Made by a program: the position numbers and the translations under genes. A DNA stretch of 64,000 bases from Stagnimonas sp965279705 (GTDB taxonomy: Bacteria; Pseudomonadota; Gammaproteobacteria; Nevskiales; Nevskiaceae), in NCBI GenBank assembly GCA_965279705.1, contig OZ257257.1, positions 1,984,001 to 2,048,000 on the forward strand, in the 5' to 3' direction. Positions 34,974 through 42,667 of this stretch are shown here, in pieces (the first letter of the stretch is position 1; the number at the start of each line of letters is the position of its first letter). Under the pieces are notes generated by a model that did not search any database, was not told the DNA's origin, and was given only the letters and a program-made list of their open reading frames with translations.

Positions 34974-35777
34974 ATGCCCACGATCGTTCGAAACGGCCAC
35001 CGCATCCACTGGCAGGAAGAGGGCAGCGGCCCGCCCCTGCTGCTCATCATGGGCGTGCGATACAGCTCGCGGCTCTGGTATGCCGTCATCCCGGCCTTGG
35101 CCACCCGCTACCGCGTGATCAGCTACGACAACCGCGGCACCGGTCAGAGCGGCACGGGTTGGCGGTTCAGTGTGCAGGACATGGCCGACGACGCCGTGGC
35201 AGTGCTCGATGCTGCGGGCGCAGTGGACGCGCACGTGTATGGCGTCTCGATGGGCGGCGGCGTCGCCATGGAGCTGGCAATGCGCCACCCAGCACGCGTG
35301 CGTTCGCTGATTCTGGGTTGCACCACGATCAAGACCCGCAAATCGCCGCTCGCGCGCTGGCTGTTCGCCCTGCTGATCTATCTGCCGCCTTCGGTTCTCA
35401 AGCGGATCATGCCCGGCAGCAGCACCCCGCAGGCCGCCGGTAGCGCGGCTCTGCCGGATCGCATTGCCAAGGAGCGCCTGATCGTGGATGCCGACATCTA
35501 CTCGCCTCGCGGTGTCGCCGCCCAGGTGATGGCCGTGGGGCGCTATGCGGTCGAGAAGAGTGCCGTCGCGCGCATCGCGGTGCCGACTCTCGTTTTGCAC
35601 GGCGATGAAGACCAGCTCGTGGCCTGCGAAGCCGGTCGCGAGATCAGCCAAGTGATCCCGCACTCCCGCTTCGAGGTGCTACAGGGCGCGGGGCACAACT
35701 ATTTCATCGCGGCCGGGGAAAAGGCCAACCGGCTGGCCATCGAGTTTCTCGACGAAACAGAAGCGCAGCACGCGTGA
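34974..35777 (+). CDS. Alpha/beta hydrolase
   Basis: The 267-residue protein begins TIVRNGHRIHWQEEGSG, the usual entry to small alpha/beta hydrolases. It has the DNRGTGQS segment (near residue 50), the nucleophile elbow VYGVSMGGGVAM (Ser near 92), an Asp in LHGDEDQLV (near 210) and the catalytic His in QGAGHNYF (near 242). It is soluble and cytoplasmic, with an unknown ester or C-C substrate. It sits 28 bases after the acyl-CoA ligase stop and 48 before the MATE gene, in the operon behind promoter 2. Confidence 0.88.
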   Translation: MPTIVRNGHRIHWQEEGSGPPLLLIMGVRYSSRLWYAVIPALATRYRVISYDNRGTGQSGTGWRFSVQDMADDAVAVLDAAGAVDAHVYGVSMGGGVAMELAMRHPARVRSLILGCTTIKTRKSPLARWLFALLIYLPPSVLKRIMPGSSTPQAAGSAALPDRIAKERLIVDADIYSPRGVAAQVMAVGRYAVEKSAVARIAVPTLVLHGDEDQLVACEAGREISQVIPHSRFEVLQGAGHNYFIAAGEKANRLAIEFLDETEAQHA

Positions 35778-35825
35778 TCATCGACGCGTACCGGTTGCGG
35801 TTTGAGCCGCAACGATTCTTGACTG

Positions 35826-37217
35826 ATGGATAGCCACAAAACCTCGAGGCCCGAGGGCTCCCTGACCGAGGGCCCTGTTGCCCGCTCGCTGCTAGCCTTC
35901 GCGATGCCCGCCATTGCGGCGAGCGTGCTGCAGACGCTCAACCTGTCGATCAATGCGATGTGGGTGGGGCACCTGCTCGGCCAAGAAGCGCTGGCCGCGA
36001 CGGCCAACGTCAATCTCATCCTGGGCCTGGTGCACATGGTGACGCTCGGTTTCGGGATGGCCGTGACAATCCTGATCGCGCGCGCGATGGGCGCCGACGA
36101 CATCGGGGCGATGCGGCGTCATCTCGGTGCCGGCGTCGGACTCTTCTCGCTCGCCGGAGTCGCCCTCGCGGTGGCCGGCACCTTCGCAGCACCCTGGCTG
36201 CTGGCGCCGATGCAGATGCCGGCCAACGTCTACCCGCTGGCGCTGGACTACGTCGGCCTCTCCTTCGCCGGCCTACCCATGGGGCTGCTGCTATTCTTCC
36301 TGGTGCTCGCCCTGCGCGGCACCGGGGATGCCAAGACCCCGCTGCTCTTCGTCGTGCTCAGCACGGTATTGGACATCGCGCTGAATCCGGCGCTGATCCT
36401 GGGCCTTGGCCCCTTGCCCCGAATGGGCGTGGCGGGTTCCGCACTCGCAAGCCTCCTCGCCTCTTCCGCAAGTCTCGTGCTGCTCGTCGGCTATGTGTAT
36501 CGGCGCGATCTGCCCATCCGACTTCGCGGCCGCGAGCTGCGTCATCTCCTGCCGCCCATGTCGCTGTTGTGGACCATCCTGCGGCAGGGCGTACCAATGG
36601 GCTTTCAGATGATCGTCTCCAGCGTGGCGGCGCTGACCATGATGATTCTGGTCAACGGCGAGGGCACCGCTACCGTGGCGGCCTATGCGGCGGTCATGCA
36701 GCTCTGGGGCTATGTCTCGATGCCGGCGAATGGACTCGGCAATGCGGCGATCACGATGGCAGCCCAGAACATCGGCGCCGGACGCTGGGATCGCGTTGAT
36801 CGCATCGCGGTGGCGAGTGCGGCGCTGGGATTCGCGATCACACTGGCTTTGGTGATCTTTCTCGTCGGGCTGGATCGGCAGGTTCTAGCCCTATTTCTCG
36901 ATGCCGATGGCGAGAGCCTGCCGATCGCACAACACATCAACCATCGCGCCACCTTGGGCTTCGTGCTCTACGGCGCGCTGCTGCCCCTTGTGGTAATCCC
37001 CCGCGCCAACGGTGCGAACATCGCGCCACTGATCATCATGACGATCACGTTCATCCCGGTCCGGCTGGGGTTCGCCGCCCTGCTCCGCCCATACTGGGGC
37101 GCGGATGCGCTCTGGTGGAGTTTCCCGATCAGCTTCTTCGTGGCCGGCCTGCTGATCGTGAGTTATTACCGCTTCGGCGGCTGGCGTCAGTTGCGGACTC
37201 TGACCGATAGCCGCTGA
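35826..37217 (+). CDS. MATE-family efflux transporter
   Basis: The 463-residue protein has about twelve membrane helices in two MatE halves (roughly residues 20-180 and 245-410). Family features include the start LAFAMPAIAASVLQTLNLSI and the AAQNIGAGRWDRV loop between the halves. It exports cationic or amphipathic compounds in exchange for Na+ or H+. As the last gene of the esterase/ligase operon it may expel a toxic substrate or product of that pathway. It converges on the sugar isomerase gene with a 22-base gap. Confidence 0.92.
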   Translation: MDSHKTSRPEGSLTEGPVARSLLAFAMPAIAASVLQTLNLSINAMWVGHLLGQEALAATANVNLILGLVHMVTLGFGMAVTILIARAMGADDIGAMRRHLGAGVGLFSLAGVALAVAGTFAAPWLLAPMQMPANVYPLALDYVGLSFAGLPMGLLLFFLVLALRGTGDAKTPLLFVVLSTVLDIALNPALILGLGPLPRMGVAGSALASLLASSASLVLLVGYVYRRDLPIRLRGRELRHLLPPMSLLWTILRQGVPMGFQMIVSSVAALTMMILVNGEGTATVAAYAAVMQLWGYVSMPANGLGNAAITMAAQNIGAGRWDRVDRIAVASAALGFAITLALVIFLVGLDRQVLALFLDADGESLPIAQHINHRATLGFVLYGALLPLVVIPRANGANIAPLIIMTITFIPVRLGFAALLRPYWGADALWWSFPISFFVAGLLIVSYYRFGGWRQLRTLTDSR

Positions 37218-37239
37218 GGCGGCCTTTGCTTGTGGCAGA

Positions 37240-38103
37240 TCAGTTTGTCGATCGTATCGGCGTATCTAGTGCCGACAGATAGCGCCAGTGGTTTTCCAGC
37301 GTCCGCAGCGGCGCCTCGACGAAAGGTGGTTCGCGCTCAACGATCCGCTCTTCGATGCCCAGTGCATCCGCCGCGCGGAACAGCGCGGGCCAGTCGATCA
37401 CACCCGTCCCCGGATCGGCGGGATGCAGCTCAAAGCGGGTGTTGAGCGGTGTCGAGGGCGCGACATCCTTCAGATGCAGCGAACCGAAGCGCCCGGGGTA
37501 ACGTGCTAGCAATGCCGCCGGGTCACGTCCCGCCGACTGCGCCCAACCAACATCCAGCTCGAAGTCGATGCACGCGGGGTCGGTCTCGGCGAGCAGGATG
37601 TCGTAGCCGCTGGTGTCGCCAATGCGCGCGAATTCGAGATTGTGGTTGTGATACCCCAGCCTTAGACCAAGCGCCGCCAGTTCGCCGGCCTTGCGATTCA
37701 ACAGCGCTGCAAAGGGCTGCCAGTAGTCAGCGCCGATACCGGCGGTCGCACGGTGGATGAAGACTTCAATGCTCTCGCCCGGCCGGGGCCCACCGACCTG
37801 CTCCGGCAGGGCGAACATCGGGACCACGACGCGGCGAAAGCCGAGCACCTCGGCGGCTTCGGCGACCGCTATGAGGTCCTGCAGAGATAGACCACCGGGC
37901 CCATGCGGCTTCAAAGGCACATGGATCGAATGGCAGTCGAGCCCGGCGCGGCGAAAAGCGGCAGCCAGCTGAGGCGCCTCGTAACCGTGCAGCCCTGCTG
38001 GTTGCACGTGACGAAACCCGATTGCAGCGATGGCCGCAAGCGTGCCGTCGAGATCCTGCCGCAGTTCCTGAGCGACCGAGAACAGCTGCAGGCCGAGCGC
38101 CAT
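37240..38103 (-). CDS. TIM-barrel sugar isomerase/epimerase (AP endonuclease 2 / IolE-like)
   Basis: The 287-residue protein belongs to the xylose isomerase-like TIM barrel family: LGLQLFSVAQELRQDLDGTL at the start, the metal-ligand segments YHNHNLEF (near residue 148), DFELDVGW (near 182) and LHLKDV (near 210), and a C-terminal Glu in IVEREPP. Members isomerise or epimerise sugars, inositols or 3-keto-sugars. It is the last gene of a minus-strand operon with the GPH transporter (13-base gap), SGNH esterase and TonB receptor, so its substrate is probably the imported saccharide or its product. No secretion signal is seen. Confidence 0.85.
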   Translation of the reverse strand: MALGLQLFSVAQELRQDLDGTLAAIAAIGFRHVQPAGLHGYEAPQLAAAFRRAGLDCHSIHVPLKPHGPGGLSLQDLIAVAEAAEVLGFRRVVVPMFALPEQVGGPRPGESIEVFIHRATAGIGADYWQPFAALLNRKAGELAALGLRLGYHNHNLEFARIGDTSGYDILLAETDPACIDFELDVGWAQSAGRDPAALLARYPGRFGSLHLKDVAPSTPLNTRFELHPADPGTGVIDWPALFRAADALGIEERIVEREPPFVEAPLRTLENHWRYLSALDTPIRSTN

Positions 38104-38116
38104 GCCGGTGTGCTCG

Positions 38117-39592
38117 CTAGAGGGCGGCTGCCGCTGGTGACAGCACTTCAGCCACCCTCTGCTTACGCGCCTCCAGCTCGGTCAGCATACGGGCGTGCAT
38201 CGCGCGGGTGATGGGATAGAAACTAAGCGCAATCAGCGAGAGCACGCAGAAGAACACCAGCGCGATCAGGAAGATCAGCACCAGCTGGTGGACGATGGCC
38301 GGGTCCACCGTCTCTGGCGTGGCCTTTTCAGGGAAATGCACGAAGGCCAGCACCAAGCCGGAGAGGAACACGCCGAGCCCGGACACCGCCTTCAAGATCA
38401 TCACGAAGGCCGCGAAGATCAGGCCCTCCATGCGCTTGCCGGTCTTGAGCTGGAAATGTTCGGAGACATCCGCCGCCATCGAGGCCGAGAGAATGATGGC
38501 GGCCAGCATGCAGGTCACCAGCAGAATATTCTTGACCAATAGCCAAGGCAGCAGCGCCGACATCGCCTTGGGCATCAGCCCCAGCAGGCCGAGGCTGAGC
38601 GGCACCACGGAGGAGAGCAGCGCGACGAAGATCAGCACGATCACGGTCTCCTTCTTGCCGAAGCGCTTCGACAGCTGCACCACGATCAGCGCCAGCACCA
38701 CGCCGAGGCCGGTAGCACCGGCGATGCTCGCCAACTGCTCGCTGTTCAAGCGCCAGAAGTAGGTGTTGACGTAGACGCCGAGCCCAGTGGCCAAGCCGCC
38801 GACCACCGAAAAGAACAGCGTGAACAGCAGGATGCTGCCGTAGGTGCGATCACTGAGGATGGTCTTCATGCCGCGCCACAGTTCGGAATAACCCGCAGCC
38901 GTAGGCTGCTCGGGCACCAGCAGGGTCGGGATGCGGCTGTGCGTGCCCCAGGTCGAGATCAGCACGCTGAGCAGCATCACTGCTGCCGCCGCCAGTGCGT
39001 AGTGGCTATACCCAGCGGCGTTGAGCTGGCCCGCTGGCTGCTCAGCGGTGGGCGTCAGAAACACTTTCAGCGAGATCACACCCATTGCCACCATGCCGAT
39101 CGCGAAGAACAGCGAGCGGAAGGTCGAGAGGCTGGTGCGCTCGTTGTAATCGCTGGTGAACTCGGCCATCAGCGTCGAGGACGGGATCTCATAGAGCGCG
39201 ATGGCCACGCGCACCGTGATCGAGGTCGCCAGCAGATACGCCAGTTGCACCATCTGCCCGGTCGCCGGTGGATTCCACAGCAGGATGTAGGCGACCGCGA
39301 TCGGGATCGCCGAGGCATACATGAAGGGATGCCGCCGGCCCCAACGCGAGCGGAAGCGGTCGGACGAATGCCCGATCAGCGGATCGAGCAGTGCGTCGAA
39401 CAGCATCGAGATCATGATCACGGTGCCGACCCAGGCGGCGGGCAGCCCGACGACCTGGTTGTAGTACAGCATCAGGAAGGTGTTGAAGCCGTGATCCTTG
39501 ATGCCGAAGGCGACCGAGCCGAGCCCGTAGGAGAGCTTGGTGTGAAACGGCAGTCTGGTCTGCGGTGCGGGTGCTGCTGTCGATGTGGTCAT
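38117..39592 (-). CDS. GPH-family (MFS) sugar:cation symporter
   Basis: The 491-residue protein has twelve predicted membrane helices and the glycoside-pentoside-hexuronide family start LSYGLGSVAFGIKDHGFNTF. The first loop has SMLFDALLDPLIGHSSDR (near residues 62-80), equivalent to the cation- and sugar-binding DPxxG region of MelB. It would import a small glycoside with Na+ or H+. Its gene overlaps the SGNH esterase stop by four bases. With a TonB receptor upstream and beta-mannosidase next to it, a mannobiose or other beta-mannoside is the most likely substrate, by inference. Confidence 0.9.
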   Translation of the reverse strand: MTTSTAAPAPQTRLPFHTKLSYGLGSVAFGIKDHGFNTFLMLYYNQVVGLPAAWVGTVIMISMLFDALLDPLIGHSSDRFRSRWGRRHPFMYASAIPIAVAYILLWNPPATGQMVQLAYLLATSITVRVAIALYEIPSSTLMAEFTSDYNERTSLSTFRSLFFAIGMVAMGVISLKVFLTPTAEQPAGQLNAAGYSHYALAAAAVMLLSVLISTWGTHSRIPTLLVPEQPTAAGYSELWRGMKTILSDRTYGSILLFTLFFSVVGGLATGLGVYVNTYFWRLNSEQLASIAGATGLGVVLALIVVQLSKRFGKKETVIVLIFVALLSSVVPLSLGLLGLMPKAMSALLPWLLVKNILLVTCMLAAIILSASMAADVSEHFQLKTGKRMEGLIFAAFVMILKAVSGLGVFLSGLVLAFVHFPEKATPETVDPAIVHQLVLIFLIALVFFCVLSLIALSFYPITRAMHARMLTELEARKQRVAEVLSPAAAAL

Positions 39593-40197
39593 GGGGTTCC
39601 TTCGAGGTACTTCGCCAGCGCCTCACGCCAGACCACGTAACCCGCGCCCGTAAGGTGCAGGCGATCGTAGGTCAGCTCGGCGCGCAGTTCGCCGCTGCCG
39701 TCGTCGAACAGCGGGAAGAGATCGATGAAGAGAATGCTGCGCTGGCCCGCGATCTGCGCATAGAGGGCGTTGAGCTGCCGGATGCGCGCCGCGAACTTGC
39801 GCTGGCGTGGCAGCAGCGATTGCAGGTGCAATTGACACTGCGGGAGTGCTGCCGCCAGCGTATCAAGCAGCTCCACGACGTTGGCGGCGATCTGACCGAC
39901 GCGAATGCCGGAGGCGAGATCGTTGGTGCCGATCAGCAGGAACAGTTGCTGCGGCTGAATGCGGATGACCGGCTCCAGTCGCGTCAAGAGGTGCGCGCTG
40001 CGTTCTCCGGCGATGCCGAAGTTGCGCACCAGGGTGTCGGGGAACATCAGCTCCCAGCGCCCCATGTGGGTGAGGCTGTCGCCGAGCAGCACGACACCGC
40101 CGCAGCCCTCGACCGCGGCGAGATCAAGCGCACTGCGCCAGGCAGCCCAGACCTTGCGCCCGAGGTATTCGGTTACCGCGCGGGAGAGTCGGCTCAT
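39589..40197 (-). CDS. SGNH/GDSL hydrolase, probable carbohydrate or acyl esterase
   Basis: The 202-residue protein has all SGNH blocks: GDSLTHMG with the nucleophile Ser (near residue 40), Gly in NFGIAGE (near 60), LIGTNDLASG with Asn (near 90), and the catalytic Asp/His in YDRLHLTGAGY (near 185). No signal peptide is visible, so it would act in the cytoplasm or be exported by other means. In polysaccharide-use loci such enzymes remove acetyl groups from sugars. It lies eight bases after the TonB receptor stop and overlaps the GPH transporter gene, so it is part of the same uptake operon. Confidence 0.88.
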   Translation of the reverse strand: MSRLSRAVTEYLGRKVWAAWRSALDLAAVEGCGGVVLLGDSLTHMGRWELMFPDTLVRNFGIAGERSAHLLTRLEPVIRIQPQQLFLLIGTNDLASGIRVGQIAANVVELLDTLAAALPQCQLHLQSLLPRQRKFAARIRQLNALYAQIAGQRSILFIDLFPLFDDGSGELRAELTYDRLHLTGAGYVVWREALAKYLEGTP

Positions 40198-40205
40198 GTG
40201 CTGGC

Positions 40206-42578
40206 TCAGAAGTCGAGGCTGAAGCGGGCGGTGAAGGTGCGCGGCGCGTTGAGCAGGTAGCTCTCATAGCGCGTACCGGTCAGCGAGGTGGCGGGCGAGC
40301 CGCCCTTGACCCGCGTGATGCCGAAGATGTTGCTTACGTTCAGCGCCAGCTGCGGACGCAGCTTCCAGGCCTTGCTGCCGATGCCGACACCACCGCTGAA
40401 GGTGCCGTAGTTGTTGATCTTGTAGTTGTGGTTGATGTCGCTGTAGCCGCTGCCGACGAAAACGTATTCCAGCCGCGGTGCGATGAACACGTCGCCGACT
40501 GGCAGGATGAGATTGACGGAGGTCGATGCCTGCGACTTGGCAGCCCCCGGCAGCTGGGTGCCCGCCGGCACTTCGTCGCCATTCGAGGCCGTGAACGGCA
40601 CCATGGTACGGGCGTCGGTCAGACCGCCAGCCAGCGCCAGCGTCATGATGGGAATCGGGCGCCAGCGCAGGTAGGCCTCAAAGCCCTTGCTCACCGCAGC
40701 GCCGATGTTGTCGGTATAGCCCAGCGGCACGCCCTGGGTGGTCTGCGGAATCTGCGGATTCTTGTAGTCGATGTAGAAGCCGGTGATGTCGAACTGCAGC
40801 GTGCGCTTGAGCCAGGACGTGCGCAGGCCCAGCTCGTAGTTCCACAGCGTGTCGGACTTGTAGACCTCGGGCACGCCGTTGGTCGCCGTCGACGGCACGC
40901 TCTGGATGCCGCCGAAGCGGAAGCCGCGGCTCGCCAGCGCATACACCGAATCGTCCTTGGTGAGGCGAAAAGTCGCTGCGAGCTTGGGGTTGACGCCCTT
41001 CTCGGTGAGCTTGGAGTCGTCGTTGTTGATATCCATGCCGTTGTTCTGCGCGCGTGCAAGCACGCCGGTGCCGTTGAAGCCGCCCCGCACAGTGGTCGAA
41101 TACAGGCGCGCGCCCGCCGACAGCTCCAACCGCTCCCAGAGCTTCTGGCTGACGTCGAAGAACAGCGCCCGCTCGCGCGCCTTCACGTCCGCCACGGCGT
41201 AGAGCAGCGAGGTCTGGTTGGCGAGGCTGCCGAGATCCACCCCGAGACCGAGGCTGGCGAGTAGCGCATCGACATCGCTCAGGCCGTCCACCGTCTGCCG
41301 CAGCTCGGTGGAGTCGATCAGCTGCTCGAACAGCACCTTGTAGTCGTAGTAGTAGGCACCGACCAGCCACTGGAACGAGCCGTCGCCGGTCGACTGCAGG
41401 CGTACTTCCTGCGCTACGGCATCCGAGTCGTCGAGAATCGAGGCGAAGTAGGTGACCGGCGGATTCGCACCCTGGGGCGGCGGGCCGGCGATCGACGAGG
41501 TGACGTCGGTGGAGAAGAACAGATGCTTAGTGGAAAGCGAGGTGAGCGAGACCGCGCGCACGTTGCCGAACTGGTAGCCGAGTTCGAGACTGTCGAGCGT
41601 GAAGTCGTTGTCCACCGGCTGCGGCAGCACCGCGCGCCCCTTCTCGTAGCGCTTCGGGTTGTCGGAGTTTGAAGAGACGTCGTCGCCCGAGAAATCCTGA
41701 TCCAGATGCGTGAGCTTGATGTTGAGCGACTCCAGCGGCTGCCAGCTGAGAATGCCGCGCCGCTGCTCGCCGCTGCCGCTGTCGATGTCCTTCTTCAGCG
41801 GGTCACGCACGTTGTCGTACAGGCCGGGATAGCCGCGCCGCACGTAGACGCCGCGGAAGGCGAGCGTGTCCTCGTAGATCGGCGCGTTGACCGCGGCCCC
41901 GCTGGTGAAGGCGTTGCTGCCGTGAGCGTAGTCCACATACTGCGTGAAGGCGCGGCCCTGCCACTCACCCATCACCGGGTCCTGCAGCAGATACCGTATC
42001 GCACCCGACAGCGCGGTGCCGCCGAAGAGCGTGCCCTGCGGGCCCTTCAGCACTTCGACGCTGCCGAGGTCGAAGGCACTGAGGTCCGGCACGATGCTGT
42101 TGACGTAGGGGTCGGCGAAGGAGGTGTCGCCGATGAAGATGCCGGTCGGCGGCGGCTGGCCGCTGGCGGGTGCGGTATCGACGCTGATGCCGCGCATCGA
42201 CACGCGGATGACGCCCGGTGCGACGCTGTCGGCGGTGACGCCCGGCGTCTCTTCGAGGTAGTCGAGCAAACCGACCTTGCCCTGCGTCTCCAGCTTCTTG
42301 CCGTCGTAGGCAGTGATGGACGCGGGGATGTCGCGCAGCTTGCGCTTGCGCTTGGTGGCCGTGACCACGACATCGTCGAGCTTTACCTGGCTATCGACCG
42401 ATTTCTCCTTGGCAGGTTCGGGCTCAGTCTTGGGCAGCTCGGTGACTGCGATGGTCGGCACCGTCTGTGGCGACGCATCGGCCTGCGCGAGCACGGCGGC
42501 GGACGACAACGCGAACAAGCATCCGCTCAAGGCTGCGCCCAGGCGTGTAGCCACAACAAGCCCTATTTTTTTAGGCAT
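40206..42578 (-). CDS. TonB-dependent outer-membrane receptor
   Basis: From the ATG at 42578 (preceded by GAGGAGATCAAA) the product has 790 residues. A signal peptide (1-32) is followed by a segment with a TonB-box-like DDVVVTATK, a plug domain (about 75-210; TRPLQ-type landmarks LPDIPASI-like DIPASITAYDGKKLE, VEVLKGPQGTLFGG) and a 22-strand barrel ending in the outer-membrane signature FTARFSLDF with terminal Phe. It resembles the large family of receptors that sphingomonads and related bacteria use for non-iron organic nutrients. It leads the operon that includes an SGNH esterase, a sugar transporter and an isomerase, under promoter 3 of the regulon. Confidence 0.93.
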   Translation of the reverse strand: MPKKIGLVVATRLGAALSGCLFALSSAAVLAQADASPQTVPTIAVTELPKTEPEPAKEKSVDSQVKLDDVVVTATKRKRKLRDIPASITAYDGKKLETQGKVGLLDYLEETPGVTADSVAPGVIRVSMRGISVDTAPASGQPPPTGIFIGDTSFADPYVNSIVPDLSAFDLGSVEVLKGPQGTLFGGTALSGAIRYLLQDPVMGEWQGRAFTQYVDYAHGSNAFTSGAAVNAPIYEDTLAFRGVYVRRGYPGLYDNVRDPLKKDIDSGSGEQRRGILSWQPLESLNIKLTHLDQDFSGDDVSSNSDNPKRYEKGRAVLPQPVDNDFTLDSLELGYQFGNVRAVSLTSLSTKHLFFSTDVTSSIAGPPPQGANPPVTYFASILDDSDAVAQEVRLQSTGDGSFQWLVGAYYYDYKVLFEQLIDSTELRQTVDGLSDVDALLASLGLGVDLGSLANQTSLLYAVADVKARERALFFDVSQKLWERLELSAGARLYSTTVRGGFNGTGVLARAQNNGMDINNDDSKLTEKGVNPKLAATFRLTKDDSVYALASRGFRFGGIQSVPSTATNGVPEVYKSDTLWNYELGLRTSWLKRTLQFDITGFYIDYKNPQIPQTTQGVPLGYTDNIGAAVSKGFEAYLRWRPIPIMTLALAGGLTDARTMVPFTASNGDEVPAGTQLPGAAKSQASTSVNLILPVGDVFIAPRLEYVFVGSGYSDINHNYKINNYGTFSGGVGIGSKAWKLRPQLALNVSNIFGITRVKGGSPATSLTGTRYESYLLNAPRTFTARFSLDF

Positions 42579-42600
42579 TTTGATCTCCTCTCTCCTATCC

Positions 42601-42643
42601 AATGTAGCGATGGATTTGGCGTCCCGCTGTCACAACGGGGACA
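42601..42643 (-). promoter_or_regulatory. CRP-type operator plus -10 element, promoter 3 of the island regulon
   Basis: In the direction of transcription TGTCCCCGTTGTGACA (42643-42628) is followed after 21 bases by TACATT (42606-42601). The sequence around the -10, CGCTACATTGG, is identical in promoter 1. The predicted start is near 42594, 16 bases upstream of the TonB receptor ATG. Confidence 0.72.
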
Positions 42644-42667
42644 ACTTGCCCGGCGAGATGTCCGGCG

